Notes: generated by a model not told the origin, from the letters alone. A stretch of DNA of 64,000 nucleotides from Nissolia schottii (GCA_003254905.1 QANU01107566.1:1046587-1110586), one strand, 5' to 3'. Positions 44,990 through 58,390 are shown, counted from the first letter of the stretch. Program-made: numbers and translations.

Positions 44990-45830
44990 TCTCTCTCTAT
45001 TTTGTTCTCTAGGAGTAACACATTAATACGATTCTTCTTGGATCTGCAGAGATAGATAGATCCATTCACAGTCTGCATTGGTACCAGTTTCATTTAAGGT
45101 GGTTCCAACCTTTGGTTTTTGTGTGTGTGTGTGTGTTCCTCTGTGTATTTTGTTCATATTGTAAAGGGTTTGTATTGGTCCCCCTTCCTTTTTTCAATCT
45201 TTGGCTTATTTTGGTTATTATCATACAAGACACTGTCTTGGTTAGTTTTGTTAAACACAATAGCCCAAAGAAAAGTTGGGAATATAGAGTCATAATTGGA
45301 AAAAGAAGGGAAAAAAAATTGGGATTGCAGTTTCAGTCGGCAAAAAGTTGTTTTCTTTTCATGGTGTTCTGCTGCTAGAAGCCAAATTCTGTGGCATCTG
45401 ATGAGATCAGCTTGAAGGGTATCCTGGATTCTGCATTTTGGAAACTGTGGAAACTGCTCCATTGATTTTGTAGTAGCTATCAAGAGTTTAAAAGACAAGC
45501 ATGGATTGTGGCATGGACCAAAACTCCTTTCTTTGAAGTGTGATGGATAAGAAAGGAGGCTCATTTTTTTTCCTTATCTTTCATGTGTGGATATGCTAAG
45601 GACAAAGGACCTCACAAATAGTGGATTCTATGCTGTATGGTTAGAATTAGAATCTCTTTTGCAAAAGGGGGGTTTTTGTTTTTGACTTTTTTGGTAGTGT
45701 TGTTTTGATGTGGTAGATTTGAGAGTAATAAATGATGGGGGCTTTTATGAAGAGAGGGGAGTAATTGATTGTGGTTGTTGAGAGTTTTAAGAGTTTAGTT
45801 GTAGAAAAAGAAGGAGAAGAAGAGGTGAAT
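44990..45830 (+). promoter_or_regulatory. Probable 5' leader of the LONGIFOLIA-like gene with upstream ORFs
   Basis: A CT-rich stretch at 44970-45015 looks like a transcription-start region. It is followed by about 800 bp without a long ORF but with several upstream start codons: a 5-codon uORF at 45361-45378, an 11-codon uORF at 45501-45536 and an 18-codon uORF at 45543-45599. A leader intron is possible but I could not define one. Confidence 0.4.
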
Positions 45831-48800
45831 ATGGCTGCAAAGTTGCTTCATTCTTTGGCAGATGAAAACCCTGATTTGCAGAAGCAGATAGGTTGCATGA
45901 CTGGGATTTTCCAGCTCTTTGATCGTCACCATGTCGTTACGCCTCGCCGGATTAGCCACAAGAGGCTTCCTCCTGGTAAATCTTCTAAGTAGGAACATGT
46001 TTCAGTATTGAGTGATTTTTGGTTCATTTGGGAATGTTTTCTAATCCTGTTTCATAACTTCACATGTTTGGAAAGTGGAGAGGATAAGATGCTTTGTGAT
46101 CGTTTTCTTTTTTTTTTTCCTTTATAAGTTTATTTTGAACATTATGTATATGTTAGATTAGGCCTCCATGAAATGGTTAGCTCATGGAATTTGCACCATT
46201 ATGTGTTGGTTTCTTGGTTAGTTTGTTATCAATTCATTTGAGTACTGAAACTTATGCTGCTTCTTGTTTCATTGTAGGTAATTCCCACCTCAATTATGAC
46301 AGCATGGAAAGAGATTCAAATAGCATACACCATCGACAGGCAGCAGCAGTAAGAACCTTCTTTCATCACAGCTCGCAAGTTATCTACTGTTTTAGGGCTC
46401 AAAATTTCTCTAGCAATGCTTTCAATTTGAGGAATGAAAGTTTTCTTACCAGATCAAGCATGCATATGCTGATTGAGTGAATGATATATTTCCCGTGGTT
46501 TATGAGTCAATTTAACTGCCATCTACTTGAGTCAAATGTAAAAAGGCTGAGGAATTGTTTGTTATCTTCCTCATAATCATTTTCAGAATTTGTCCATTTC
46601 CTTAACTTATGCAAGAAATTGATTTGTATTCTGTTTGTCTGTGTCTTATTTCAGAAATGTATATGTCTCTAAGAATCTTGTCTGAAACAAAATTGCCAGT
46701 GCTAGCATTTGAATGAAACTGAACTTGTGCAACTTAATGAACTTATTGCAGGATATGAACATAAACAGGGGTGTGAGTGAAAAGCAAAGAATTTCAACAG
46801 AATCATCAAGAGCCTCATTCTCTTCTTCGTGTTCATCGTCAATGTCCTCTCTGGACTGTAAAGCTCAAGCAGATGCTCCCTTTGACCGAATTATTTTTGC
46901 TGAAACTCCTATGAGGGAACCAGCTAAGAGCCAAAAAAGCACTTGTCCCAAAATAGGACATCAGTCCCTTGACCTGAGGGATGTGGTTAAGGACTCCATG
47001 TATAGGGAGGCCAGAGGACTGTCCGTGAAGACTACAGCCAAAGAGGAATTCGCCATTCGCCCTACAAAGCACAGGGATTCCCCGAGACCTCTTCAGCTGT
47101 CCAAACCTGTTGATGCATATGATAGAGTTGGAATTGATGGTAAACAAAGCACGCCTATTGATATAAAGGAATCTCTCCAAGTCCTTGCTAAAATTAGAGA
47201 GGCACCATGGCATTATGGTGAAGCTAGAGAACTTCCAAGGCTTTCCTATGAAGTAAAAGATGGACACTGGCATTCCGTCTTAAAGGATGCTCCTCGGTTT
47301 TCTTACGACGCAAGGGAAGTAAGGCGTTTGTCTTTTGAGTCACGAGATACCATCAAATCCACACCCAAGATAAAAGAGCCTCCTAGGCTTTCATTTGACA
47401 GCAGGGAAGTTTCTTGGCGTAGTTACAGCTCTGATTCAAAATCCAATCACCCTTCAAGAAATTTCAATAGCGGCACTTTCACCTCGGACGACAACGTCTC
47501 TAGTCTACAACAACAGCCTTCAGCGACACAGAGCCGACCGCCTAGCGTTGTGGCGAAATTAATGGGCTTGGAAGCATTGCCAGAGTCCAAGTTGGCCAGC
47601 GATACTCAAACAGTTGCGAGTGAAACTGGCTCAACTCAAGGTGAATGTCAGTTTTCTAGATCATCAAACAATGGATTCATAAGGCCACTCCAAGTTTCTA
47701 GTTCCCCGAAAAGCTCGAGGAAAGACCTGAGTTCCCTGCGCAGGAAGAATCCTGATTTGGTTGTGAAACCCATCTCAAGTGCAAGGCTTCCCATTGAACC
47801 TGCACCATGGAAGCAGCAGGATGGAAACCGAAGCTCACGGCGACCAAGTTCCACTTCCAGGGCCATCAAGGCTCCAGCTAGAGCAACAGATTTATTTCCT
47901 TCAGACTACAGTGAGCTTGAGAGGAGATTGAGGGATCTTGAATTCAAGCAATCTGGAAGGGATCTCAGAGCACTCAAACAAATAGTGGAAGCAATGCAAG
48001 TAAAGGGGCTGCTTGAGACAAGACAAGAAGAACAAGCTTCGAACGTTGTTGGAAACCAAAGAGACTATGAACCAAAGCCTTTGAGTCTAATTCATAATTC
48101 CAGGACAATAAGGAAACAAAATCATCAGGGAAACAATCTCGTACCTTCAACCATAAGGGGATCTGAATCTGCAAGGACTTTTGATTCTCCAATTGTGATC
48201 ATGAGACCAGCAAAGTTTGTTGAGAAAACTGAAATTTCTTCTTCTTCAGTTATTCCAATTGTTGACCTTTCTGATTCCCATAAACTCCAGAGTGTAAGTG
48301 TACATTCGGGCAATAAAAAGAGTACAGCTTCTGGTCGAATATCGAAAGATCAGTCTCCTAGAAACAGTCACAGGGATGCTTCTACGAGTTCCAGTGATAA
48401 GAAAGCAAGTAGTAGCAAGACTGTAAGATCAACTCAATCACAGACAAGGTCTCAACAATTGCCAAAAGAAAATAGCTCAAGTTCAGTAAAGAACTCAGGA
48501 TCTGTGAGCCCAAGGTTGCAGCAAAAGAAGTTAGAGCTGGAGAAGCGTTCTCGCCCACCCACCCCTCCATCGGATTCAAACAAACCAAGAAGGCAATCTG
48601 GTAAGCCAACAACAGAATCAGGCTCTCCGGGTCGAAAACTGAGGCCTAAAGTCCCAAATCCACAGCACAGCGATGACCAACTTAGTGAGATAAGCAATGA
48701 ATCAAGAAGTTTAAGTTGCCAAGGGGATGAAACATCTATTCAATCAGACAGCATCGCCATTGACTCGAACATGGATGTGGAAGTCACCAGCAGTTTACAA

Positions 48801-50451
48801 TCTGCTGAAACTATTGATAGCCAAAGCCCTTCTCTGAAGGCTATTGAACAGTTGGTTTCAGGAACAATGCACAAGGTAAGAACTATGATAATAATATCTT
48901 TTATAGTTCAAACTTTTTCATTAGAACTTAGCTGTAAGTTGGTATTCATTTATCAGTTGACATGTATATTTTGCTTAATTTTCTAGAAATCAACACTGAT
49001 GTTGGATGAGGATGAGCCAATTGCGGAACTTGCAACTGATGATGCCCCTGATCATCCAAGCCCCGTGTCAGTTCTGGATGGCTCAGTATACACAGAGGAT
49101 GTGCCATCCCCTGTAATGCTTATATCCAATGCTCCCAAAGGTATAGTTTTTGTCAAACAAATAAGGGGAAGAGAAATAAGAGCCAGATTATCCCTGATGA
49201 TTATGCTTCATATTGAATCCAGTAAAATAAGGCTTTCTTGTTTTGACAGCTTGGATCCATATTGATAACAATCTATATATAAAAGATTTGGCACTTAGGT
49301 GTGATGCTGCCTAATTGTGTTCCCATTTGGCTGCTGTGTTTTCTTGTTTTTAAGTGATCTTCAAATTGTATGCATGCCAATAATTTCAGAGGCAATGATG
49401 GTGACAGCTAGGAGAAGACTATTGCTTTATGCCCTAGCCATAATAATTGAAATTGTGATGAATGTCACATTAAGTCACCTTTGCCTTTGTACATTCTTCC
49501 ATTCTTTCTTAATGTAGTGGCTAAAGAAAGAAATTTTTACTGTGATTGTCACATATGATCTAATATGATGTGAAGTTTTTATTTTGTATTCCTACCCTAT
49601 CTCATTATTAGCTAAAAAATACTGCAGCTGGCGATGCTCAAGAATCTAAAGAAAACGACTACAAAGACCAGTGGAACAATGCAGATGTTAGCCTTTCAGT
49701 TAACAGCACAGGATCCGGGGAGATCAACCGCAAGAAATTGCAAAGCATAGATCACCTTGTTCAAAAGCTCAGACGGTTAAACTCAAGTCATGATGAAGCA
49801 AGAAACGATTACATTGCCTCCCTTTGTGAAAACACAAATCCAGACCACAGATACATCTCCGAAATACTACTGGCCTCAGGCCTCCTACTCAGAGATCTGA
49901 GTTCTGAACCGCTGACATTTCAACATCACTCATCAGGCCATCCAATTAACCCTGAGCTGTTCCTTGTGTTGGAGCAGACCAAGGCGAGTAGTTTCCTTCT
50001 GAAAGAAGAAAGCAGCCCGGGAAGAGTTTCTTGCAAGAAGGTAAACACACAGAAGTCTCACAGGAAGCTCATCTTTGATGCTGTGAATGAGTTTCTTGGC
50101 GTGAAATTAGGCTCTTCTCCTGAACCATGGCTGAGGCCTAACAGACTCACGAAGAAGAACCTCACTGCACAGAAGCTTCTAAAAGAGCTGTGCTTCGAGA
50201 TAGAAAGAATCCAGGCCAAGAAGCCTGAATACAATTCTGAAGATGAAGGAGACGGTCTTAAAAGTATACTATGCGAAGATGTGATGCATTGTTCAGAAAG
50301 TTGGACAGTTTTTGATGGCGAAACATCTGGGGTTGTGTTGGATGTTGAGAGACTGGTATTCAAGGACTTGGTTGATGAGATTTTGATTGGTGAATCAGCA
50401 GCTGGTTTCAGAATGAAATCTGGTAGGCGCAGGAAGCTTTTTGGGAAGTAG
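45831..50451 (+). CDS. LONGIFOLIA/TRM-family protein (TRM3/4-like)
   Basis: 1105 aa from 5 exons: 45831-45975, 46278-46348, 46752-48875, 48987-49140, 49628-50451. All junctions keep frame. The start encodes MAAKLLHSLADENPDLQKQI, the conserved LONGIFOLIA N terminus, followed by GIFQLFDRH. Residues about 333-348 hold the RPPSVVAKLMGLEALP block. A helical segment lies at about 452-490 (DYSELERRLRDLEFKQSGRD). The C-terminal DUF4378-like domain is about 885-1095. The middle is Ser/Arg/Lys-rich and probably disordered. TRM proteins bind TONNEAU1 and/or microtubules; LNG1/2 promote polar cell elongation in leaves. At 49.6 kb only the acceptor at 49627 gives an open frame; the closer AG near 49610 leads to a stop. 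In Arabidopsis the TRM3 gene is, from memory, next to RBL12 and a kelch gene, which supports the TRM3/4 assignment. Confidence 0.93.
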
Positions 50452-52035
50452 TTCATTTCCATTCTACTTCATTTTAACTAATCTTTTGATCCATCAATTT
50501 CTTTTAATTTACATAAAATTGTTATTGATTTTTTTTTTTTTTGGTTGAGTCAAGGCATAAAAGTTTGCTGGTTATAATATATAGAGCTTTGATTGTTTTC
50601 CCAAGTTGTAAAGAAAAGTAACTTATCATGGATTTACAGAATACATATTCTCAAATTTGTTGTGGAACATTTTTCTGTGTGCCAGCCATGTTGAGTTTGG
50701 CTCCTGAAAAGCCATCAACTTTCAGGCCATGGAAGTGCTATAAGTTTCTCACCTCAATGAAACTAGAGAAAACTATTGGGAAGTGGTGTACACTGGCATG
50801 AAAGCTCACATATATAATAGAAAAAAGATTAAACTATTTTCCCCTCACATATACTTAGATTATATGTACAGAATTTTCTTTTAATATGGAAGTTCACATA
50901 ATAAAACTCTTGATAGTTATAACCATTGTAATGGATTCCAAAGTTCTGTAAGGCTTAACATATTCTTTAATTTCTTAGTTAACTCAGATGATTTTAGTGG
51001 TTGAATCCCTCTTGTCTTTTCTTTTTCGGATGGGTCATTTGCACCTTTACATAAACATGATGTCAGATCATATTATTTAGCAACTATATATCAAACCTAT
51101 GCAATTCACTTAAACTAAATAACCATCTACAGTGAATTGCAATTTTTGCCACGAATTGGCTTTAAATTGGTAGTTAGGTATAGGTAACTTGCTAATTAAA
51201 GATGTTTCACGGTTACTTAATGGAGGTGGTGTGAATTGTTGTGATTATATAAGTGCATGGTAGTCATGTGTACTAATCAGAAAATGTAAGAGGGCAAAGT
51301 CTTTATTTTTTACTAGTGAGCCTTACCAAGAATGTCTGTCAAGTACCAGACAAATTGAACATGTGAATGTATAGATATTTAAATAACTAATTTTACTTAT
51401 TAGGATTCTTTTGACCAAAACTCTCACACCCAAAGCACAGAAAAAGAGAATAAACTCCTCCGGTCCAACTGCGAAAGGTGAAACATGGACTGCCGAGTCA
51501 CATAACTCTTCAGTTTGTAACCGTTCTAGACGTGTGAGCGGACTTCAAAATGAAATGAATAATATAAAATAATCATATATAGAATTTAAAAAAAAAAATT
51601 AAATGTCATTCATTTATAGAGACCAAAAACAGTTATCTAATGAATCCACTTTATCTATTAGTATAGATTTAAAAAATAAAAATAAAATTGTATGTTAAAT
51701 CATTATAGACCTTCTCCATTTTAAAACAGAATCTGGCATATATTACTGTAGAAAACTTTGACAAACCACATTCCAAACAAACCATGAAAATGAGAATGAT
51801 AACCCCTGATTGTCTCTCCACCTTCATTAGTTATGCATAGAAAGAAAACCACTATACATGCTAGATGAAACTCAAAAAGTCAAGAATTCATGCTGGTTAG
51901 AACCTTGTGAATTTTCCAAATGAAAAACACAAAAATGGATACTAGAGAAAGTAGAACAAGGTCATTTCAGTTTATCAATACGTACAGATCATTATATCAG
52001 ATAAGTTGAAATAAGATGAGGAAGTTGATGTGTTG
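50452..52035. other. Intergenic region after the LONGIFOLIA-like gene
   Basis: About the first 200-400 bp are probably 3' UTR. No further gene or clear repeat is visible before the tRNA. Confidence 0.5.
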
Positions 52036-52107
52036 GCCTCCGTAGCATAGTGGTAGTGCGTTCGCTTCGTAAGCGAAAGGTCGCGAGTTCGATCCTCGCC
52101 GGGGGCT
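52036..52107 (+). tRNA. tRNA-Thr (anticodon CGT)
   Basis: Complete 72-nt cloverleaf without intron. Acceptor stem GCCTCCG (52036-52042) pairs with CGGGGGC (52100-52106) with one T-G wobble, and the discriminator is T52107. The D-arm is GCA..TGC. Anticodon stem TTCGC/GCGAA encloses loop TTCGTAA, giving anticodon CGT at 52068-52070, which reads ACG. The T-arm is GCGAG-TTCGATC-CTCGC. The A and B boxes are intact. Confidence 0.95.
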
Positions 52108-52117
52108 AAGTTGTCAA

Positions 52118-52123
52118 TTTTTT
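52118..52123 (+). terminator. RNA polymerase III T-run terminator of the tRNA
   Basis: Six T residues start 11 bp after the tRNA 3' end, followed by TTTT at 52125. Confidence 0.75.
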
Positions 52124-54782
52124 GTTTTGTTGCTTTCTTTGGTCTCCCAATTGTCATTTATATCCAACGTGTTTTGATTTGAACCAAAAATTGGATTGGG
52201 CTCCGCTCCTTGCGGACCCAAAACTTGGATTATATTTTTTGGTGAAAAAAAAGGGGATATTATGCTCTTGGATTTTGTCCCTGGTCTTTTCTTTGTGGGT
52301 TCCTTTTTGAAGTTATAACTTTTAACTCTATGGTTAAAATTTGAAAGAAAAATATAATAATAAAAGGAACTTCGAATTCTAAACGTGTGTTTGTGAATTT
52401 TGTGTTAACAGAAATGAAAGGAAAAGAAAATTTTTCACAGATTTAATCATGGTTTTAACCTATATTAAGCTCCCTAAAGCATTTTTTTTTTTTTACTTTC
52501 CTTCTTCTTTATAACAAAACTCAGAAACATACTCTAAAGAAATATTCAACTAAATTAAATTAATTATCCTCCATTTCTAATAATGTAAAGCGTCGTTTAC
52601 ATATTTTTTTTTCTCTCACATTAATTATAATGGGGGAACAAAAGGAAGAAGAGGAGGCATCAAAAGTGGTCCCTTATCCAATGCACAGCATAAACGATAT
52701 TGGATTTGGACCACAAAGCCCATATAAATTTTGTTAGTACACAATGACGTCTACTCTTCTGCACGCCTACAAAGTGCATATATACAACTTTAATCTTTTT
52801 CATGACCAAAAAAATGCAACCAAAAATCACTTTAATCTATTCAACTTCTACCTCATAAGGTTTATTAAGACTATTCTTCATGAGGTCAATGTGTGTGTAT
52901 TAGTAAAAAAAAAAAAAAAAAAGTGTCATCAAGGTGCATCGGTGTGTATATATAATTATATATCATTGATGTCAAGTTAGAACTAAATTTATGTGAAACT
53001 TTTGTTAAGGACCAAATAGAAATAGATGCCATTTTTAGAAGGTTTCAGGATAAGAAAGATATTTGTTTACACATAGTAGAAGGCTCGATATAATAAAGAA
53101 TTATTGGTTGAGCCAAACCTAAAAATTGGTCCTATCGGGCTCCATTGAAGGCTGACTCGTGCGTGGACATTTAATTTTAATATTAGTTGCCGACTTTGAG
53201 ACAAGGGAAATTTTATCTTGAGAAATGTCAAGACCCAAAAAAAAAAAAAAAAGTCTGAAAAAATGCAAAGGCAATTACGAACGGACTTCAGCTATAAAAC
53301 CTCACAAGGAGCTTTGATCTATCCACTTAAGCCTACTATGATATCTCTAGACTCTTGTTAACTTAAGCATTGGAATCTCTCCCGTTACATTCCATCGCCC
53401 CGCTCTCAGTCACCATCATCACCACTTTCTAATCTTAACATGCCCAGTTAATCAAAATCCCTAACTAATTTTAGGTGGTTTCACATGTTCTAAAGAGTAA
53501 TTATCTATTCTTATTAAATTTATTTATTTTTAACAAATTTTAAAATTAAATTAATCAAACTTACCATCAATTATTTTAATACAAAGACGGCCACACAAGA
53601 ACAATAATTTTTTCGGTAGAATAACAACCTTCTAACAAACTAGTCCAAACCGTTATTACCTTCATATGTGAAACTTTATTGAGCTTAATTAGCTTATACC
53701 ACTGCTACATGAATTAAGTCGGGGTAATTCAAACCAGGAAAATGAAACCATATATATCTATGATCTATAAATGTCTATTAAATGTAGCTGTCTCCTCTTT
53801 AATTGTTTTTCTTACATATTTCTTTCCTATAGTTTTAAAAAATAAATTAAACCATATATAGAATCTGGACCACCGGCAAGTACTAAGACTTTTAGCTGCA
53901 ACAACTGTCTGTGATCACTTTAATTTGTATATCTTGGATCCTGTGACCCTATTATTGTCTAACAGGCAACACAGTCACTGCTTCTAAATATTGCAATGTT
54001 GCTTCGTTTTCATGCTCAGAAGTAACTGCAGATTCCGCCACATTTTCCATCCCCTCAACCTTTTTTCACTTAGCTATAGGGATCCATTCTTCCATAAGGC
54101 ATGCCTTTCAAATTAGGGTACACAAGATGCAGATATGGATTATATATAGGAGTTAATTATTTTCATTTTAAAGAAAGAGTTCAATATTATACTCTCCTGA
54201 TTTAAAAATAATCGTCGCTTCCATTTTTTAGATATATTCATAAGTCAATGTATTTGAACGCAAATTGTATTTAAATACATTAATTTATTAATGAGCCTAA
54301 AAAGTGAGAGTACGAGTATATTTTTAACGGGAAGAAGGATATAGTTGTGTTTTATGGTGGAAGGGTTACCAAAATCAGTAGCCTTTATTTATTATGTTCA
54401 TTGTCCTTTACTCCATCAGGTTTGTGTGTTGCTAGTTTGTGCATGCGCAAGTGATGGTCGTAACACTACGTACAATTCATCTATACATGTTCCAAACTCT
54501 CATGAATCAACTTAATTTTTTTTGGTTAAATATACTTGGTGGCTTGTTTTATTTAAAATAAACCTCGGCAAATTAAGTACGTGGTCTCACTGGTTTGGGC
54601 AAATTGATTAATAAATATTGGTCCCAGAGTAAGAAACAAACGTAGACAAATGTATATACTAGACTCACAATGTATTTTCTTTGTAAATAAACTAAGCCAA
54701 TAATTATAATAACAATGCATCTTTCTCACTGAATGATAATAATTATCATGCTATCCAATTATATACAACATGAAACTTCTAT

Positions 54783-54784
<2 letters not shown>

Positions 54785-54813
<29 letters not shown>

Positions 54814-54814
54814 N
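54785..54814. repeat. (TA)n microsatellite ending at an N
   Basis: About 14 TA units end at position 54814, the only ambiguous base I noticed in the window. Confidence 0.9.
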
Positions 54815-55513
54815 GGTTACTCCTGGTGGAACTTGAAGACCCTCTCCCACCCCTCATTCCTTTTTCAAAACTAAACTTCAGCATTTTTTTTTCAAAACAA
54901 GAAATCTTGCTCCGTTGTTATAATATTCCTCCAACTATGCCCATGCGTTTAATACCATAACTCAAAACAAGGCACAAGTTCTTTAGACTTTTATATATCT
55001 TATACATGTATTGGCATTTAGGTAGAAAAAAAACAACCACACACATGGATAAGTTAATTGGACACATTGGTTTAAGAATGTATTAAATTTAAAAAAGTAA
55101 CAAGATATTATGAAGCGAATGGAGTAAAACTTAAAACAACAAATTACCGGCCACCCCAAAGTTGCTAGATGAAACCATAATGTTGGGAAGGAAACCCAAT
55201 ATGAAAGATATCTAAACCACTAGGTTAAATGAGAAATCATAATAGCGGATCCACCACCACATTTTAATAATTTAGACATTGAGTTTGAGTTTGTTGATCT
55301 CATATTATGTATATTTTTTAGAATAATTCTTTTGTCCATCATGAAGCAAAAGAATTTATGTTCTCACGTGAGATCTAAAATATTGATTTTTCTTGAACGT
55401 AAAAAAAGTAATAGAAAGAAAAAACAATAAATGCTTTAAATCTCACCAAGAACATCAATTCTTTTGCTTCATACTAAACAAAAGAATTTCTCTTCTTCTC
55501 ATTACCCATTTTT

Positions 55514-55556
<43 letters not shown>

Positions 55557-55576
55557 ATAGATAGATAGATAGATAG
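55514..55576. repeat. Compound (TA)n(GA)n(TAGA)n microsatellite
   Basis: About nine TA units, then about eleven GA units, then about six TAGA units, directly adjoining. Confidence 0.9.
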
Positions 55577-56812
55577 AGGAAGTTAAACTTGTAAAAAGAA
55601 CTTGATGCTTGCTCTAGAGATTGTCAGAAGACAAGGTTCTTATCTAACAAAAGAAACCAATTCGCTTTGCCCTTCTCCATGTATATAAAGAAAACTGATC
55701 AAAGAAAATGGTACAAAATTAATATGCATGTACATATATCATAACATCACTACTTATATCAGCCACTGCATTCAGATATCAACAAACGTACGTTCCTTTG
55801 ATGTCAAAAGCTTAAGAATATTTTTTAGATAAAATAAGAACGCTTAATCCATCCATCCCAAACGCAGGAGGCAAGCACTAGAAAATACAATAAGAAACAG
55901 TTATAAAATGAAAGGACACGTACGGCAACAACTTAAGATTCCATCACACACCCTCGCTCTTCGGCAAAGCCGTCAAAGACACGTCAAAAGCTTAAGCAGT
56001 AACACTTGAATTCTTGCAAAGCTTAAGCAGCACCCAGTCAAACTGCTTACTTGGACTCTTTGAAAAATGTGCATAAAATGTACGAGTGCATGCCCTACAC
56101 TATATACATGCAATGCACTATATATATATAAAGGTAATTTAAAAATTAATAACATTAAATGATAAACTGGATAAGGAGTAGTAATAATTAGCAGAAGCAA
56201 TTCATCATACACAAGCTATTAACCTACATTACATCTACAACTTGTGTGTCTCAGACTCTTGGACTTATTTTTTGTGGTCACATTCCTTTCAAAGCTACAT
56301 TTTTTGTACATTCATCACATCCATCTGTTTAAATTGATAACAAAACAATGAAACTCTAGCTATGAATTAATGGAACATAGCAGCACCATATGATATGACA
56401 ACTGAAAAGAATAATATGCTTATTTTCATGTATAACTTAAAATTTAATAACATACATGCAAATAAGCAAAGGAACACCATCAACATTTTATAATTGATTT
56501 ATTCTAACTTGCACCCTTAATGGTTTGTAAACAAGGTCTCTATAGCAACAGGCAAAAGAAAAGAAAAGAAAAAAATAAACACAAGAATTAATAATTCAAA
56601 CACAAAATATGGCCAATAATGCCATACTTATACAACAAGGTATTCAATATTCACCTTCACGGCTAAAAGTAGTGTGATGAAAAAACATAAAATGCAAGTT
56701 ATGTGCTTTACCTTCACATGATTAATAGCCATGAAAAGCACATATCCACCACATTAAGCTTTGTTCTCACATCCTTTTTGCATAATAAGCAATCAAACAT
56801 TGAAGGGAGGAG

Positions 56813-57913
56813 CTACTCTTTATCATCTGCTTGGCTGCTACGGTTGTGGTTATGATCCGAATCAAGAAGCTTGGAGCTAAATGGCATTGGAACGCGCCTG
56901 AGAGGCGAATTCATCATCGAAGATGGAAGGAGAGGCATGACTTGAGAAGAGCTTGAGCTCAAGAACTGAACATGGTTATTTATTTGTCTTGGATCACCAC
57001 CACTTTCCATTGATAAGTTTGCTATAAATGGAGGAGCATAATAAGGACTAAAAACTGGTGGTGATGGTGTAGCTAAAGGCAAATTAGAAGATGAAAATTG
57101 CACACCGCTACCACTTCCAGGATGATGTGGATCTAACAACTGTGATGGAAACAACAATCCATGGCTTCCACCAAATTGGGACAAACTTAAACTCGAAGGC
57201 TGATCTGAATTGTAGCTATTATATGCCATGGCATTGTTCAACAAACCAGATAAAGATGAGGAGTTGTTACTGCTATTAGTCCCAGTAGGGAAAAGCTTTT
57301 GAGCTGATGAGTCACCAATTGATCCATGATCTTGATCATCATAACAACTACTATTCTCATGTTGATTATTTGTAGCAGTAGTTTTGATCCACTTTCCTTT
57401 TGCCAAGAGACTCTGGTAACTTCCCCCATCATAGAATCCTCCTCCAGCCACAGCACCACCACCACCACCACTCATCATCGATAACATATGATGATGAGGG
57501 TGGTGGTGATGGAACTGATGAGGAGGGAAGAAGCCCTGGGGGAAATGGAGAGGAGGGAGCTTGTCAATGTCGTGTTTTGTGGCCTCAATCAACCAATCAA
57601 TGACCTTGCTTGGTTGGCTGAGGCCAAGCTTCTCCTGAAGGTCATACAGTTGAATTGCTGTAGGGACAGAGAGTCTGATCCTCCTGTCCCTCAGCCCTCT
57701 TATGGTGCAGACCTTGCTGTGCCTATCTTTCCCTCCGAAGGTGCGCGACACCCTCACGATCCTTGGGTTCCTGAATGCTGACCACTGTGACCTTGATGAT
57801 GATGAGGTAATAGTAGATGGTGCTGCCTTGTTGGTATTGTTGATATCACTAGATTCTTGCTTGGCTTGGTAACTACTACCTTTGCTTGAACTTTCAATCA
57901 ACATCTTAATCAT
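56813..57913 (-). CDS. TCP transcription factor, CIN class, TCP5/13/17 type
   Basis: Single coding exon of 366 aa. The TCP domain spans about residues 59-117: a basic region ([20 protein letters not shown]) followed by helix-loop-helix ([12 protein letters not shown], then IDWLIEAT). The flanking NPRIVRVSR before the domain and [12 protein letters not shown] after it are marks of the TCP5/TCP13/TCP17 group. This nuclear, DNA-binding group limits cell proliferation and shapes leaves and petals; it is distinct from the miR319-targeted TCPs, and I saw no miR319-like site. A histidine-rich run (132-142) and a glycine run (about 149-157) follow. Two in-frame ATGs (codons 1 and 4) could serve as start; I use the first. 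The gene lies opposite to all the other coding genes in the window. Confidence 0.95.
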   Translation of the reverse strand: MIKMLIESSSKGSSYQAKQESSDINNTNKAAPSTITSSSSRSQWSAFRNPRIVRVSRTFGGKDRHSKVCTIRGLRDRRIRLSVPTAIQLYDLQEKLGLSQPSKVIDWLIEATKHDIDKLPPLHFPQGFFPPHQFHHHHPHHHMLSMMSGGGGGAVAGGGFYDGGSYQSLLAKGKWIKTTATNNQHENSSCYDDQDHGSIGDSSAQKLFPTGTNSSNNSSSLSGLLNNAMAYNSYNSDQPSSLSLSQFGGSHGLLFPSQLLDPHHPGSGSGVQFSSSNLPLATPSPPVFSPYYAPPFIANLSMESGGDPRQINNHVQFLSSSSSQVMPLLPSSMMNSPLRRVPMPFSSKLLDSDHNHNRSSQADDKE

Positions 57914-58003
57914 GATCTCTCAATCTTGTTGTTGATATCATTTGAGAGTGAGAAAAACCCCTTCTTTCTCTGTGTGTGAAGGGGCTGCAAAGTAATGAAC
58001 CCT

Positions 58004-58390
58004 CTGAAAAAACAATCAGAATCTTTTCTTTTTTCTTTGTTTACACAAAAAAAAATGTACAATTAAAACTGTTGCACAATTGACTAATTAAGAACTGTTT
58101 GCATTCTCGGTCGTTTAATTAAATTGTTTACAAGCAACTGATTCATAAAATAAGAGATCAGCCAAAAGAGTAACCTAAGAGTGCTAGGAAAGACATGGAA
58201 AAATGGAATTAGGGTAAAGACAATTGTGTTCTCTCTCAATTGAATAACTTTGAAACCAAATTGGAGGCATTAATAATATTGTGAAGAAAATTAGAATTTT
58301 AAATGAAAAACATTTATATATATAGAAGCATAGTTTATACCATAAGGCTCATGATGTTAGTAGAGTGAGATCATAATTAGAGCAACTTAC
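58004..58390 (-). other. Possible intron in the TCP 5' UTR
   Basis: On the minus strand a strong donor GTAAGTT (58390-58384) and a polypyrimidine acceptor GTTTTTTCAG ending at 58004 bracket AT-rich sequence upstream of the ATG. An alternative acceptor (TTTGCAG) lies about 20 bp further on. Inference only. Confidence 0.35.

Larger units (their letters stand above)
52124..56812. other. Intergenic region between tRNA and TCP gene
   Basis: No gene is supported. It holds a TA microsatellite with one undetermined base (54785-54814), a compound TA/GA/TAGA microsatellite (55514-55576) and A-runs. The part nearest 56812 is the TCP 3' flank. Confidence 0.5.

Noticed and set aside
51975-52157. Minus-strand ORF containing APGEDRTRDLSLTKR
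   Set aside because: It is the antisense of the tRNA-Thr gene, a well-known source of spurious proteins.
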